From contig JBPEXY010000265.1 in NCBI GenBank assembly GCA_052031065.1, forward strand, positions 1-8,189: 8,189 nt of DNA, written 5' to 3'. Position 1 is the first letter of the stretch. Every line of letters begins with the position of its first letter. Shown here piece after piece: positions 1-5,278 of the stretch. The notes beneath the pieces were generated by a model. The model did not search any database. It worked only from the letters and a program-made list of their open reading frames with translations, and had not been told where the DNA came from. This DNA is from JBPEXY01 sp052031065. GTDB lineage: Bacteria; Pseudomonadota; Gammaproteobacteria; Immundisolibacterales; Immundisolibacteraceae. Made by a program: the position numbers and the translations under genes.

Positions 1-644
1 GTCCAGACCGTTGGCTCAAAATCTGAACGCTGCTCATCAATAGCCATGGCGTGACGGGCAAACTTGACGTTGGAGCCCATTTTGGTGTCGTAAAACTCAT
101 CGTCACTATCAAACATCCCCATCAAGCTTAACGGTATACCCAGAGCACCTACCGTATCCCAGACGCCGACAAAGTGAACCTTGCGCGAGTTATGGCTGTG
201 GTCAGCACGAAATTTGACCGCCGCTGCCCCGTCCGGATGGTTTTTAGCGGCCGGGCTTTTGTATATCTTCCACGCCTCGGATATAAGCCCGGCATCGGGC
301 CGCCTGACGATACCGCAATTGTTGATCAGTCCACTCAGCGCTCTAACCGTGTAGGCCCCACGGCTAAAACCGAACAGATAGATGTGGTCGTTGTGGGTGT
401 AGTTCTGCACGATATAGCGGTAGCCATCAAGAATGTTTTTGTGGATTCCACGCCCGGTAGCTCCAGCGCTGATACCGGAATGATAGGAACCCAGGCCCCA
501 ATCGTAGAAGACCTGCTGTTTAACACCACCCTGTGACGGCCTGATAGCGCGTGCCAGTTTCAGCACATTGGTTGGGTAGTCCTTTTCGACATCTTCTTCC
601 GGTCGGTTCCAGGTGCCATCGGCACAGATCACCAGGTTTGCCAT
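1..644 (-). CDS. DUF2235 alpha/beta hydrolase (Tle1-like lipase fold), 3' end cut off by the window
   Basis: The reading frame is open from an ATG at 644 down to base 1, giving the first 214 residues; the C-terminus lies outside the window. The N-terminus has the DUF2235 hallmark DGTWN (residues 9-13). GFSRGAYT (92-99) is a GxSxG nucleophile elbow with Ser94 as probable nucleophile, and VGVWDTVGALG (159-169) is the second family motif, with Asp163 a candidate for the acid of the triad. The expected His would be in the missing part. Members of this family include stand-alone proteins and the Tle1 phospholipase effectors of type VI secretion; no VgrG, PAAR or immunity gene is visible here, so an effector role is not supported. 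No signal peptide is seen, which suggests a cytoplasmic protein. An AGAGG ribosome site lies 8 nt before the ATG, partly inside a small AAACC/GGTTT hairpin (650-664). The membrane-protein gene 75 nt upstream is probably in the same operon. The family call is firm; substrate and role are unknown. Confidence 0.9.
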   Translation of the reverse strand, partial: MANLVICADGTWNRPEEDVEKDYPTNVLKLARAIRPSQGGVKQQVFYDWGLGSYHSGISAGATGRGIHKNILDGYRYIVQNYTHNDHIYLFGFSRGAYTVRALSGLINNCGIVRRPDAGLISEAWKIYKSPAAKNHPDGAAAVKFRADHSHNSRKVHFVGVWDTVGALGIPLSLMGMFDSDDEFYDTKMGSNVKFARHAMAIDEQRSDFEPTVW

Positions 645-719
645 GAGTTAAACCTCTCTGGTTTGAAACGGCGAAATTTTGAGATCAGAAAGTTCATTAA
701 CCGCTTCTAGACCGTCGAT

Positions 720-1595
720 TCACCGACCGACGGACCGCTGTTCGAGCAGAATGACCCTCTTTTCAGCCTCTTCAGCACGCGCTTCAGCCGCTTTGACGGT
801 GGCCAGCGTTGCCTGGTATTCATGCTCCAACGCTTCTGCACTGGCTCGCGCCGCCTCGGCTCGTAACCGGGTGGCCTTGGCTTTTTCAGCCTCTGCCAGG
901 GCTTCAGCTTTAGCTTTGGCGGCATCTACTTTTGCGCCCTCCACCATCGGCTCAACTGGCACTGCTGACATTGTCCGCACCGGCGCTAACTCAACGGCCT
1001 CCAAACGCGGTGCAGGGTCAGCCCCAATTTCAATACTGAGTTCAGGTTCCACCTCTGGCTGGACAATCGGTTTGGGTTGCTCCGATGGCTTTGGCTCAAC
1101 AGCACGCTCATCGCGGGCCTGCTGTTTCTCAACCGCAGCCCTTTTTTTGCCTATATCCTGATAGACACCACCACCCAGGCCCTTAATCAGATCGTTGAAG
1201 AAGCCAGCAGCGACAACCAGTTCACCGTCGGAGTGAAGTTCACCGGCATGGGCTACCCCGATCAGTGAGAAAATGGCCTGTTGTTCGCGGGAAGCGGTTG
1301 AGGACTGAGGCTCTGCTACCACGCCCTGGGCGGTAATCAGCGAGGTAATCAGCGCCGGTGCAGCAACTCCAAGCTCAAAGAGCTTAAATGGTTTGGTTTC
1401 ATCATCGTGAAGATAGGCGACAAAGCCGCCAAGCAGAAAAAGAATCATGTATCGAACGACAAAGCCAACGATGTTACCAGCGGTCAACCCCAGGTCGGAA
1501 TCAAACGTGGCGCCAATATCTATTGCCAGTAGCGATACCAACACCGGCATTAAGGCTCCCGATCCACCGAGTAAAAAACGCTTTCGTGAATTCAT
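720..1595 (-). CDS. Membrane protein with 2-3 N-terminal TM segments and C-terminal coiled coil, unknown function
   Basis: This encodes 291 residues that I cannot assign firmly to a named family. A basic start (MNSRKR) is followed by hydrophobic segments at about 8-28 and 40-62 and a weaker one at about 72-94. The motif LLGGFVAYLHDDETKPFKLF (54-73) joins the second and third. Residues about 95-165 are mixed, including a Gly-rich stretch near 139-143. Residues 166-206 form a Pro/Glu linker (PKPSEQPKPIVQPEVEPE), and 222-286 are Ala/Glu/Lys/Arg-rich with heptad character, as in a coiled coil. The three-segment part vaguely recalls the three-TM proteins described next to YEATS-like domains in predicted conflict systems, but that is from memory and unverified. 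If all three segments cross the membrane and the N-terminus is inside, the coiled coil would be periplasmic; if only two do, it is cytoplasmic. The start is supported by GGGGAG 5 nt before the ATG. The DUF2235 hydrolase follows 75 nt downstream, so this protein may anchor or regulate it (inference). Confidence 0.8.
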   Translation of the reverse strand: MNSRKRFLLGGSGALMPVLVSLLAIDIGATFDSDLGLTAGNIVGFVVRYMILFLLGGFVAYLHDDETKPFKLFELGVAAPALITSLITAQGVVAEPQSSTASREQQAIFSLIGVAHAGELHSDGELVVAAGFFNDLIKGLGGGVYQDIGKKRAAVEKQQARDERAVEPKPSEQPKPIVQPEVEPELSIEIGADPAPRLEAVELAPVRTMSAVPVEPMVEGAKVDAAKAKAEALAEAEKAKATRLRAEAARASAEALEHEYQATLATVKAAEARAEEAEKRVILLEQRSVGR

Positions 1596-1646
1596 GGCCG
1601 CTCCCCAGTACTGACCCAGTCGCTTTGATTCCGTTTTGTCGAGCTG

Positions 1647-1683
1647 ATAACGACAGAATAAACAACAAAGTCGTTATATCCAA
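1647..1683 (-). promoter_or_regulatory. Possible sigma70 promoter overlapped by an 8-bp inverted repeat (candidate operator)
   Basis: On the minus strand TTGGAT (1683-1678) is followed after 17 nt by TATTCT (1660-1655), a weak match to a -35/-10 pair (3/6 and 4/6). A perfect 8-bp inverted repeat, ATAACGAC at 1647-1654 and GTCGTTAT at 1670-1677, brackets the -10 box with 15 nt between the arms. A repressor dimer bound there would cover the promoter core. It lies 52 nt or more ahead of the membrane-protein start and about 100 nt after the thioesterase stop. There is no GC-rich stem with a T tract, so it does not look like a terminator for the thioesterase. The repeat is seen directly; promoter and operator function are inferred. 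Confidence 0.35.
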
Positions 1684-1776
1684 CAGCAGAACTGCATCGG
1701 GGGACCAACCTGCAGCCCTGGGTGCCGAAAGATCCTCGCAAGATGTGGCCAACCGGCAGGGAACCGTAGCGCGGAA

Positions 1777-2562
1777 TCAGCCGCCCCTTACCTGCCCCAT
1801 CTGCCGACAGACTGCCACCAGTTCGCCGCCGGAGTCCCAGATCTCGCCATCTTCTTCGAGGATACCGTTCTGCACTATAAAGTTACGAAACCTCGCCCGC
1901 AGCCATCCCGGGGCCGGTAGCTTGTGCAGATGGACAGTCAGCTCAACAGTTGGCACCCAGCCGACATAACCGAGCAGGTTAAATATCGGCGGCGGTTGCG
2001 CGTCGGCAAACATAAGCAGGGAAAAAAGGTCGGGTTCACTGCCATCCTTAAACCGCATCCAGACCCGAAACTCAGCAGATTCACCTCTGCCCCAGTCAGT
2101 ACAGGCGGGGTCGAGGCGGGTATCGAGGGTGCTGTGGATCGGTGTTTCCAGGCGGATGACATCATTCAACGGTACGCACTCTTCCACCGGCGGAAATGGT
2201 GGCGGCTCCACCTCCAGCGAGGTGGGACCGGCAACACGGTCCAGGTCCGAATAGCTGGCAGTAATTTGTAACGTCTGTTTGCCGTTCTGCATCACCCGCG
2301 CAAGACCGGTGGACATTGCCTTACCCGTTTTCAGAACTTTGGTGACAATCTCTGCTTCGCCTGCAAATGTCGGCCTCAGGTAATGGCCGGTAACGGTTAG
2401 CGGGTGCGGATGGGGCATATCCTGCGCAAGGGCTTTCGCCACCGCGGCCATCTGATAACCACCATTGGGAATGTCCCTCACGCTCCAACGGTCGGCAAAA
2501 TTGACTTTCCAGCGGTTGTCATCCAACTGCTCGATCTGCGAGTCCTCCGCGATCGGGTTCAT
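1777..2562 (-). CDS. Acyl-CoA thioesterase family protein (TesB-like double hotdog)
   Basis: The 261 residues fit the two-hotdog TesB-like thioesterase superfamily, which hydrolyses acyl-CoA esters to free acid and CoA in the cytoplasm. The first hotdog carries IPNGGYQMAAVAKAL (31-45) and TVTGHYLRP (56-64). The second holds WVPTVELTVHLHKLPAPGWL (202-221) and ends with LVAVCRQMGQV (248-258). By manual alignment to E. coli TesB, its catalytic Asp204, Thr228 and Gln278 fall on Asp187, Thr205 and Gln254 here, so the site appears intact. The protein is shorter than TesB (about 286 residues) and may prefer other acyl chains; the substrate cannot be read from sequence. GGAGGA lies 7 nt before the ATG, a strong ribosome site. 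The next gene on the same strand begins 181 nt downstream behind a possible promoter of its own, so co-transcription is doubtful. The gene is divergent from the PilZ gene across 396 nt. Confidence 0.85.
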   Translation of the reverse strand: MNPIAEDSQIEQLDDNRWKVNFADRWSVRDIPNGGYQMAAVAKALAQDMPHPHPLTVTGHYLRPTFAGEAEIVTKVLKTGKAMSTGLARVMQNGKQTLQITASYSDLDRVAGPTSLEVEPPPFPPVEECVPLNDVIRLETPIHSTLDTRLDPACTDWGRGESAEFRVWMRFKDGSEPDLFSLLMFADAQPPPIFNLLGYVGWVPTVELTVHLHKLPAPGWLRARFRNFIVQNGILEEDGEIWDSGGELVAVCRQMGQVRGG

Positions 2563-2958
2563 GCTTTTATCCTCCGGGGTTTGGTGATCCGGTCAATTAA
2601 TTTTCTTTTCGTCCAAAATCACGCCGGAATCACATTGCCTGAGCGCCAGTGCGCTACTGAGTGAGACCAATACGGTTGGTTAAACGACAGCCGGCAAAAA
2701 TGGCAAAGCCGGGAAACCAGCCCAACAGTTTCGTCGTCACTATCGCTACGAGCGGTTTTCGGCGCGCATTTTTAACACGTGTTTGCGGGCGGGTGCAGCA
2801 GTTCTTTCCGCTAGCAGGATTCTATCTGACTGGCCCCACCTGGAACCAGCGTAACGCAGAACCAGAGCCAGGTGAGGAGTTGAGCCCGGTCTCAAGATTC
2901 GCTCGAGGGTGCCGAAAGCCTGAAATGTAGTCTGGGCAGCATTCGGGTAGGCAAAACA
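2563..2958. other. 396-nt intergenic region between divergent thioesterase and PilZ genes, no credible gene
   Basis: The region must hold the start signals of both flanking genes, but I see no convincing -35/-10 pair on either strand. Two small adjacent hairpins occur: AGCGC/GCGCT (2642-2655, 4-nt loop) and ACCAA/TTGGT (2666-2680, 5-nt loop). A run rich in GGCAAA and GCCGG (about 2690-2730) recalls parts of a c-di-GMP riboswitch but does not fit its consensus. An 89-codon open frame at 2661-2930 lacks a clear ribosome site, domain or family resemblance, so I do not call it. The weak GGGTAGG about 7 nt before the PilZ GTG is the only likely ribosome site on the right edge. Confidence 0.5.
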
Positions 2959-3684
2959 GTGACAGAACCAAAACAGAACGAATTCCTGGTGACGGGGGAC
3001 CGCAACATCGTCAGACTGTTCGAGCGGATCGCTTCGAGCAAACGTACCGTATCGGTCAGGTTTAACCATTCCAAACAGACCTGCAACACGCTGCTCTTTG
3101 CTGTGGACCCCAATCGCAATAGCTGTCTGCTGGATGAACTGGCGCCCGCCAACGGCACGCAACTGCTGGTTAATGGCGAACCGGCCTCCTTTGAGTGCAG
3201 TCTTGACGGTGTTACCACCTGGTTTGGGGCCGGCAAAATACTACGTACCGGCAAGGTCGGTGGAAAGCCAGCACTGGAAATGCAGCTACCCAGGCGCGCC
3301 TGGTATCAGCAGCGCCGTGAAGCCTTTCGCGCCCAGGCTTTTGGTGGCATGAACCTTTCAATCATGATGGTGGGTAGGGGCCGGGATACCAATCTCAGGG
3401 CCAGACTTGAAGATCTCTCGGTCAGCGGATGCCGGGTTTCACTGGTCACTCCTGTCACCCCGCCAGTGGAACCGGGAGAGCTTTTTTACCGCTGTCAGAT
3501 CATGCAAGACGGTCGCCAGGTGGCCAACACCGCCGCCGAAGTACGCCACGTGGATGCCGGCGTTAACGGAACGACATACCTCGGCTTACATTTCACCGAG
3601 GTGAGCCCACAACAGGAATCGGTGCTCTCTCAGCTGGTGATGAAGTTGGAACTCGCACTGAAGCACGAACGGATGATGGCCTGA
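2959..3684 (+). CDS. YcgR-like PilZ-domain c-di-GMP receptor
   Basis: The 241-residue protein has the YcgR layout: an N-terminal beta-rich domain (about 8-112) with VSVRFN (31-36), then a PilZ domain (about 116-236). The c-di-GMP signature is complete: RREAFR (119-124), giving the RxxxR motif with Arg120 and Arg124, and DLSVSG (152-157), giving the [D/N]xSxxG motif. A third conserved block is YLGLHF (207-212). Family members bind c-di-GMP and, in E. coli, slow the flagellar motor; no flagellar gene is in view, so the output here is unknown. The GTG at 2959 is the only standard start before the in-frame stop at 2881, and GGGTAGG sits about 7 nt ahead of it. The length matches E. coli YcgR (about 244). 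The gene stands alone, divergent from the thioesterase and convergent with the dioxygenase-like gene 39 nt away; no strong terminator is visible in that gap. Confidence 0.88.
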   Translation: MTEPKQNEFLVTGDRNIVRLFERIASSKRTVSVRFNHSKQTCNTLLFAVDPNRNSCLLDELAPANGTQLLVNGEPASFECSLDGVTTWFGAGKILRTGKVGGKPALEMQLPRRAWYQQRREAFRAQAFGGMNLSIMMVGRGRDTNLRARLEDLSVSGCRVSLVTPVTPPVEPGELFYRCQIMQDGRQVANTAAEVRHVDAGVNGTTYLGLHFTEVSPQQESVLSQLVMKLELALKHERMMA

Positions 3685-3723
3685 GCTTGCATGACGCTGG
3701 TTGGTCAGCAATAGAATCTATTT

Positions 3724-4137
3724 TCAGTCAAGGTTTTCAGCCTCGGGCAAACCGTATTCGCGATCAATCTGCTGCAGATAGGCAACGTCAAGGGGCAGCG
3801 GAGAACCGAGCCAGATTGCCCGCGCAGTGTGATCGCCAGCGTGGCCCAGGGCGCTCTCCGGGTGGATCAACACATCTAGTCCATTGCGGTTCAGCATCAA
3901 CCAGCGCACCACCCTATCAAAAGCATCGACGGCAAAGGCAACCTGATACATGGCCTGGCTATGCGGCCCCACTGGCCCATCTTTCCAGCGACCCAACTGC
4001 ACCGTAAACCGTTTATCCAGCTGTTCTCGTAGCCAGGCGGCAACCTCTTTGGTCTCGGGTTTAAAATAAACATGCGCGTGGAATCCGCTGATCCTGTCTG
4101 GATCTATTAAAGCGGGGAAATCTTCTTCATTGGTCAT
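3724..4137 (-). CDS. DOPA 4,5-dioxygenase family protein
   Basis: The 137 residues match the small DOPA 4,5-dioxygenase family, whose studied members cleave catechol rings such as DOPA extradiol-wise; many bacterial members have no known substrate. Visible hallmarks are FHAHVYF (19-25, His20 and His22), GPHSQAMYQVAF (57-68, His59), DVLIHPES (88-95, His92) and LGHAGDHTARAIWLG (97-111, His99 and His103). Several of these histidines are likely metal ligands, although I cannot say which. The length is typical for the family. No signal peptide or membrane segment is seen. The start lies 9 nt after the DUF123 stop, so the gene is probably translated from the same mRNA; its ribosome site is poor (AGAG, about 12 nt before the ATG, within the end of the upstream gene), which suggests coupling to upstream translation. 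The family call is good, the reaction in this organism is unknown. Confidence 0.87.
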   Translation of the reverse strand: MTNEEDFPALIDPDRISGFHAHVYFKPETKEVAAWLREQLDKRFTVQLGRWKDGPVGPHSQAMYQVAFAVDAFDRVVRWLMLNRNGLDVLIHPESALGHAGDHTARAIWLGSPLPLDVAYLQQIDREYGLPEAENLD

Positions 4138-4146
4138 CGTTACTAT

Positions 4147-4653
4147 TCACTCTTTTACGCTAACCGGAAGGCGCCATAAAACCAGATCACCCCGTTGGTT
4201 GCCCCCGTGCTTCTCCAGTCGGGCATGGAACTGGTCGATTTCCGGCGGGCGCTCAAAATAAAACAGGTGGGTTGGGCAATTGCAGTCCGAGGCACCCAAT
4301 CCCGGTTCCAATGGCTGACAACCTGTCACTTCCGCAACCGCCTCAGCCCACCGATGCTCAAGTTTCTCTTCAGTTTCAGAAAACCAGATCTGATCGACTT
4401 CGGCTATCTGACGCAGATAGTCGACATGCCAGTGGGGTTTACTGCTCACTCGCAGATGGTGCGCCAGTCGCGCGCGTACTCCGCCTGGACCAAAAGCGCT
4501 ACCGACATACATATAAAAACCGGCGGGGAAGTGGCGCTCTCCCGCCCTGCCGACCCATATCGTGGCAGGGTTTGGTAGTGACAACCGTAACAGGTAACAG
4601 CCTCTCCTTCCGGTTCCCGGCGCTTTTGATGGCGCTATCGCAGGTTGCCCCAT
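4147..4653 (-). CDS. DUF123 / GIY-YIG-like nuclease family protein
   Basis: The 168-residue protein matches DUF123, a GIY-YIG-like family found alone or fused to endonuclease III in archaea and bacteria. GCYLLRL (18-24) and GFYMYVGSAFGPGGVRARLA (45-64) correspond to the GIY and YIG strands and the following helix, with Arg60 or Arg62 in the place of the nuclease arginine. HWHVDYLR (74-81) and KLEHRWAEAV (97-106) follow; Glu99 is a possible acidic residue of the site. GASDCNCPTHLFYF (120-133) is the family's Cys-x-Cys...His block and may bind metal. Nuclease activity is inferred from fold only. GGCAGG about 6 nt before the ATG is a modest ribosome site. It is the middle gene of a tight minus-strand cluster, 33 nt after the cupin and 9 nt before the dioxygenase-like gene. 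Residues 1-16 are weakly conserved, so a slightly later start cannot be ruled out. Confidence 0.85.
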   Translation of the reverse strand: MGQPAIAPSKAPGTGRRGCYLLRLSLPNPATIWVGRAGERHFPAGFYMYVGSAFGPGGVRARLAHHLRVSSKPHWHVDYLRQIAEVDQIWFSETEEKLEHRWAEAVAEVTGCQPLEPGLGASDCNCPTHLFYFERPPEIDQFHARLEKHGGNQRGDLVLWRLPVSVKE

Positions 4654-4686
4654 TATTAGCCTGCCGAGTGTTTGCCTGCAGGAGCG

Positions 4687-5109
4687 TCAGTAAGTGTGCA
4701 CCACACCATCGACCACCCGCTGATATTCACCACCAGCGGTGGTGGTTACCGCAAAATAGGAGAGCGGCTTATCGCCCGTGTTACGGATGCCATGGACCAA
4801 ACCGCGCGGAATGTTGACGGTATCGCCGGCCTTGATCGGAAACTCCTTGCATTCGGGAGTGCCAGGTTGGTTCTTGATATAGATCCCCTCACCTTCCAGG
4901 ATGACGAAAACGTGCGCCCCATAGGGATGCATGTGGGATTCGTTCTCCTGACCCGGTAGCAGGTTCCAGGTGACAATCGCCACATCACTCTCATCGGTAT
5001 AGACAGGCACTACGTTGGCCTTCTCCTCTGAATACTGACGTGTGCTCATCGGATCAATTACACCGGACTCTAGGGTTTCGGGGGTTTCCATCCCGGGAAA
5101 TTTTTGCAT
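4687..5109 (-). CDS. Single-domain cupin protein
   Basis: The 140 residues form one cupin barrel. Motif 1 is at 53-73 (G53, H59, H61, then H66 where many cupins have Glu, and G73), with VFVILEGEG at 67-75. Motif 2 is GDTVNIPRGLVHGIRN (95-110), with metal ligand His106. His59, His61 and His106 make a probable metal site; His66 in place of Glu may be a fourth ligand or leave the site facially three-His. The class covers dioxygenases, isomerases and sugar-binding proteins, so the reaction cannot be named. There is no signal peptide. GGAG lies 7 nt before the ATG at 5109. It is the first gene of a cluster with the DUF123 and dioxygenase-like genes and is divergent from asnS; a possible promoter with -10 TATTAT lies about 50 nt upstream. 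Confidence 0.85.
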   Translation of the reverse strand: MQKFPGMETPETLESGVIDPMSTRQYSEEKANVVPVYTDESDVAIVTWNLLPGQENESHMHPYGAHVFVILEGEGIYIKNQPGTPECKEFPIKAGDTVNIPRGLVHGIRNTGDKPLSYFAVTTTAGGEYQRVVDGVVHTY

Positions 5110-5133
5110 CGGACTACTCCGCTGTTTTGTTCG

Positions 5134-5162
5134 TTGTTACAAGAACCTGGACCACACATAAT
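5134..5162 (+). promoter_or_regulatory. Probable sigma70 promoter of asnS
   Basis: TTGTTA (5134-5139) and CATAAT (5157-5162) are separated by 17 nt and match the sigma70 consensus at 4/6 and 5/6 positions. Transcription would begin near 5169, leaving a leader of about 110 nt before the asnS GTG. It is the best promoter-like sequence in the window. Its -10 box overlaps the -10 box of a promoter on the other strand. Confidence 0.55.
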
Positions 5163-5186
5163 ACCCTAGTGGAGCCGCTGTCCGAA
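5158..5186 (-). promoter_or_regulatory. Possible sigma70 promoter of the cupin-DUF123-dioxygenase cluster
   Basis: On the minus strand TTCGGA (5186-5181) and TATTAT (5163-5158) are 17 nt apart, matching the consensus at 3/6 and 5/6. The start would be near 5151, about 40 nt before the cupin ATG. Five of its six -10 base pairs are also used by the asnS promoter on the opposite strand, so only one polymerase could occupy the site at a time. Confidence 0.42.
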
Positions 5187-5278
5187 CGAGCGTTATCGCC
5201 GTTTGCCACGGCCATACATCTAGTGCGGAAAGACGGACAGATTACTCAATCGACAGACTTTTTCTGGATAGCCAAAGC
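5169..5278 (+). promoter_or_regulatory. Predicted structured leader of asnS
   Basis: If transcription starts near 5169, the leader can form an outer 7-bp stem CTGTCCG (5178-5184) with CGGACAG (5234-5240), enclosing a 5-bp hairpin GCCGT/ACGGC (5198-5212, 5-nt loop). No GC-rich hairpin followed by a T run is present, so it is not an obvious attenuator, and no T-box element is recognisable. An open frame runs through the leader from a possible GTG at 5169 to a TGA at 5280-5282, overlapping the asnS start codon as GTGA; it contains no Asn codon. The stems are visible; a regulatory role is inferred. Confidence 0.3.

Noticed and set aside
174..536. 120-codon plus-strand open frame
   Set aside because: It is antisense to the DUF2235 gene, whose family motifs are clear on the minus strand.
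679..1161. 160-codon plus-strand open frame rich in Ser and Ala
   Set aside because: It is the reverse image of the Ala/Glu-rich coiled-coil coding region, whose repetitive codons leave the other strand open.
1501..1752. 83-codon minus-strand frame crossing the membrane-protein start
   Set aside because: It overlaps the better-supported gene in another frame and has no ribosome site or family resemblance.
2690..2735. c-di-GMP riboswitch-like GGCAAA and GCCGG words
   Set aside because: The order and spacing of conserved GEMM-I elements and the paired stems could not be matched.
2700..2735. Sigma54 promoter on the minus strand (TGG...TTTGCC)
   Set aside because: GG and GC are 12 nt apart instead of the required 10.
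2661..2930. 89-codon plus-strand frame ahead of the PilZ gene
   Set aside because: No convincing ribosome site, domain or composition typical of a protein; kept only as a possibility in the intergenic note.
3685..3726. Terminator between the convergent PilZ and dioxygenase-like genes, including the palindrome at 3710-3722
   Set aside because: The 13-nt palindrome AATAGAATCTATT is AT-rich with no room for a loop, and the GCTG/CAGC stem beside it has only four pairs.
5169..5278. T-box or Asn-codon attenuator controlling asnS
   Set aside because: No T-box sequence, no Asn codons in the leader frame and no terminator hairpin.
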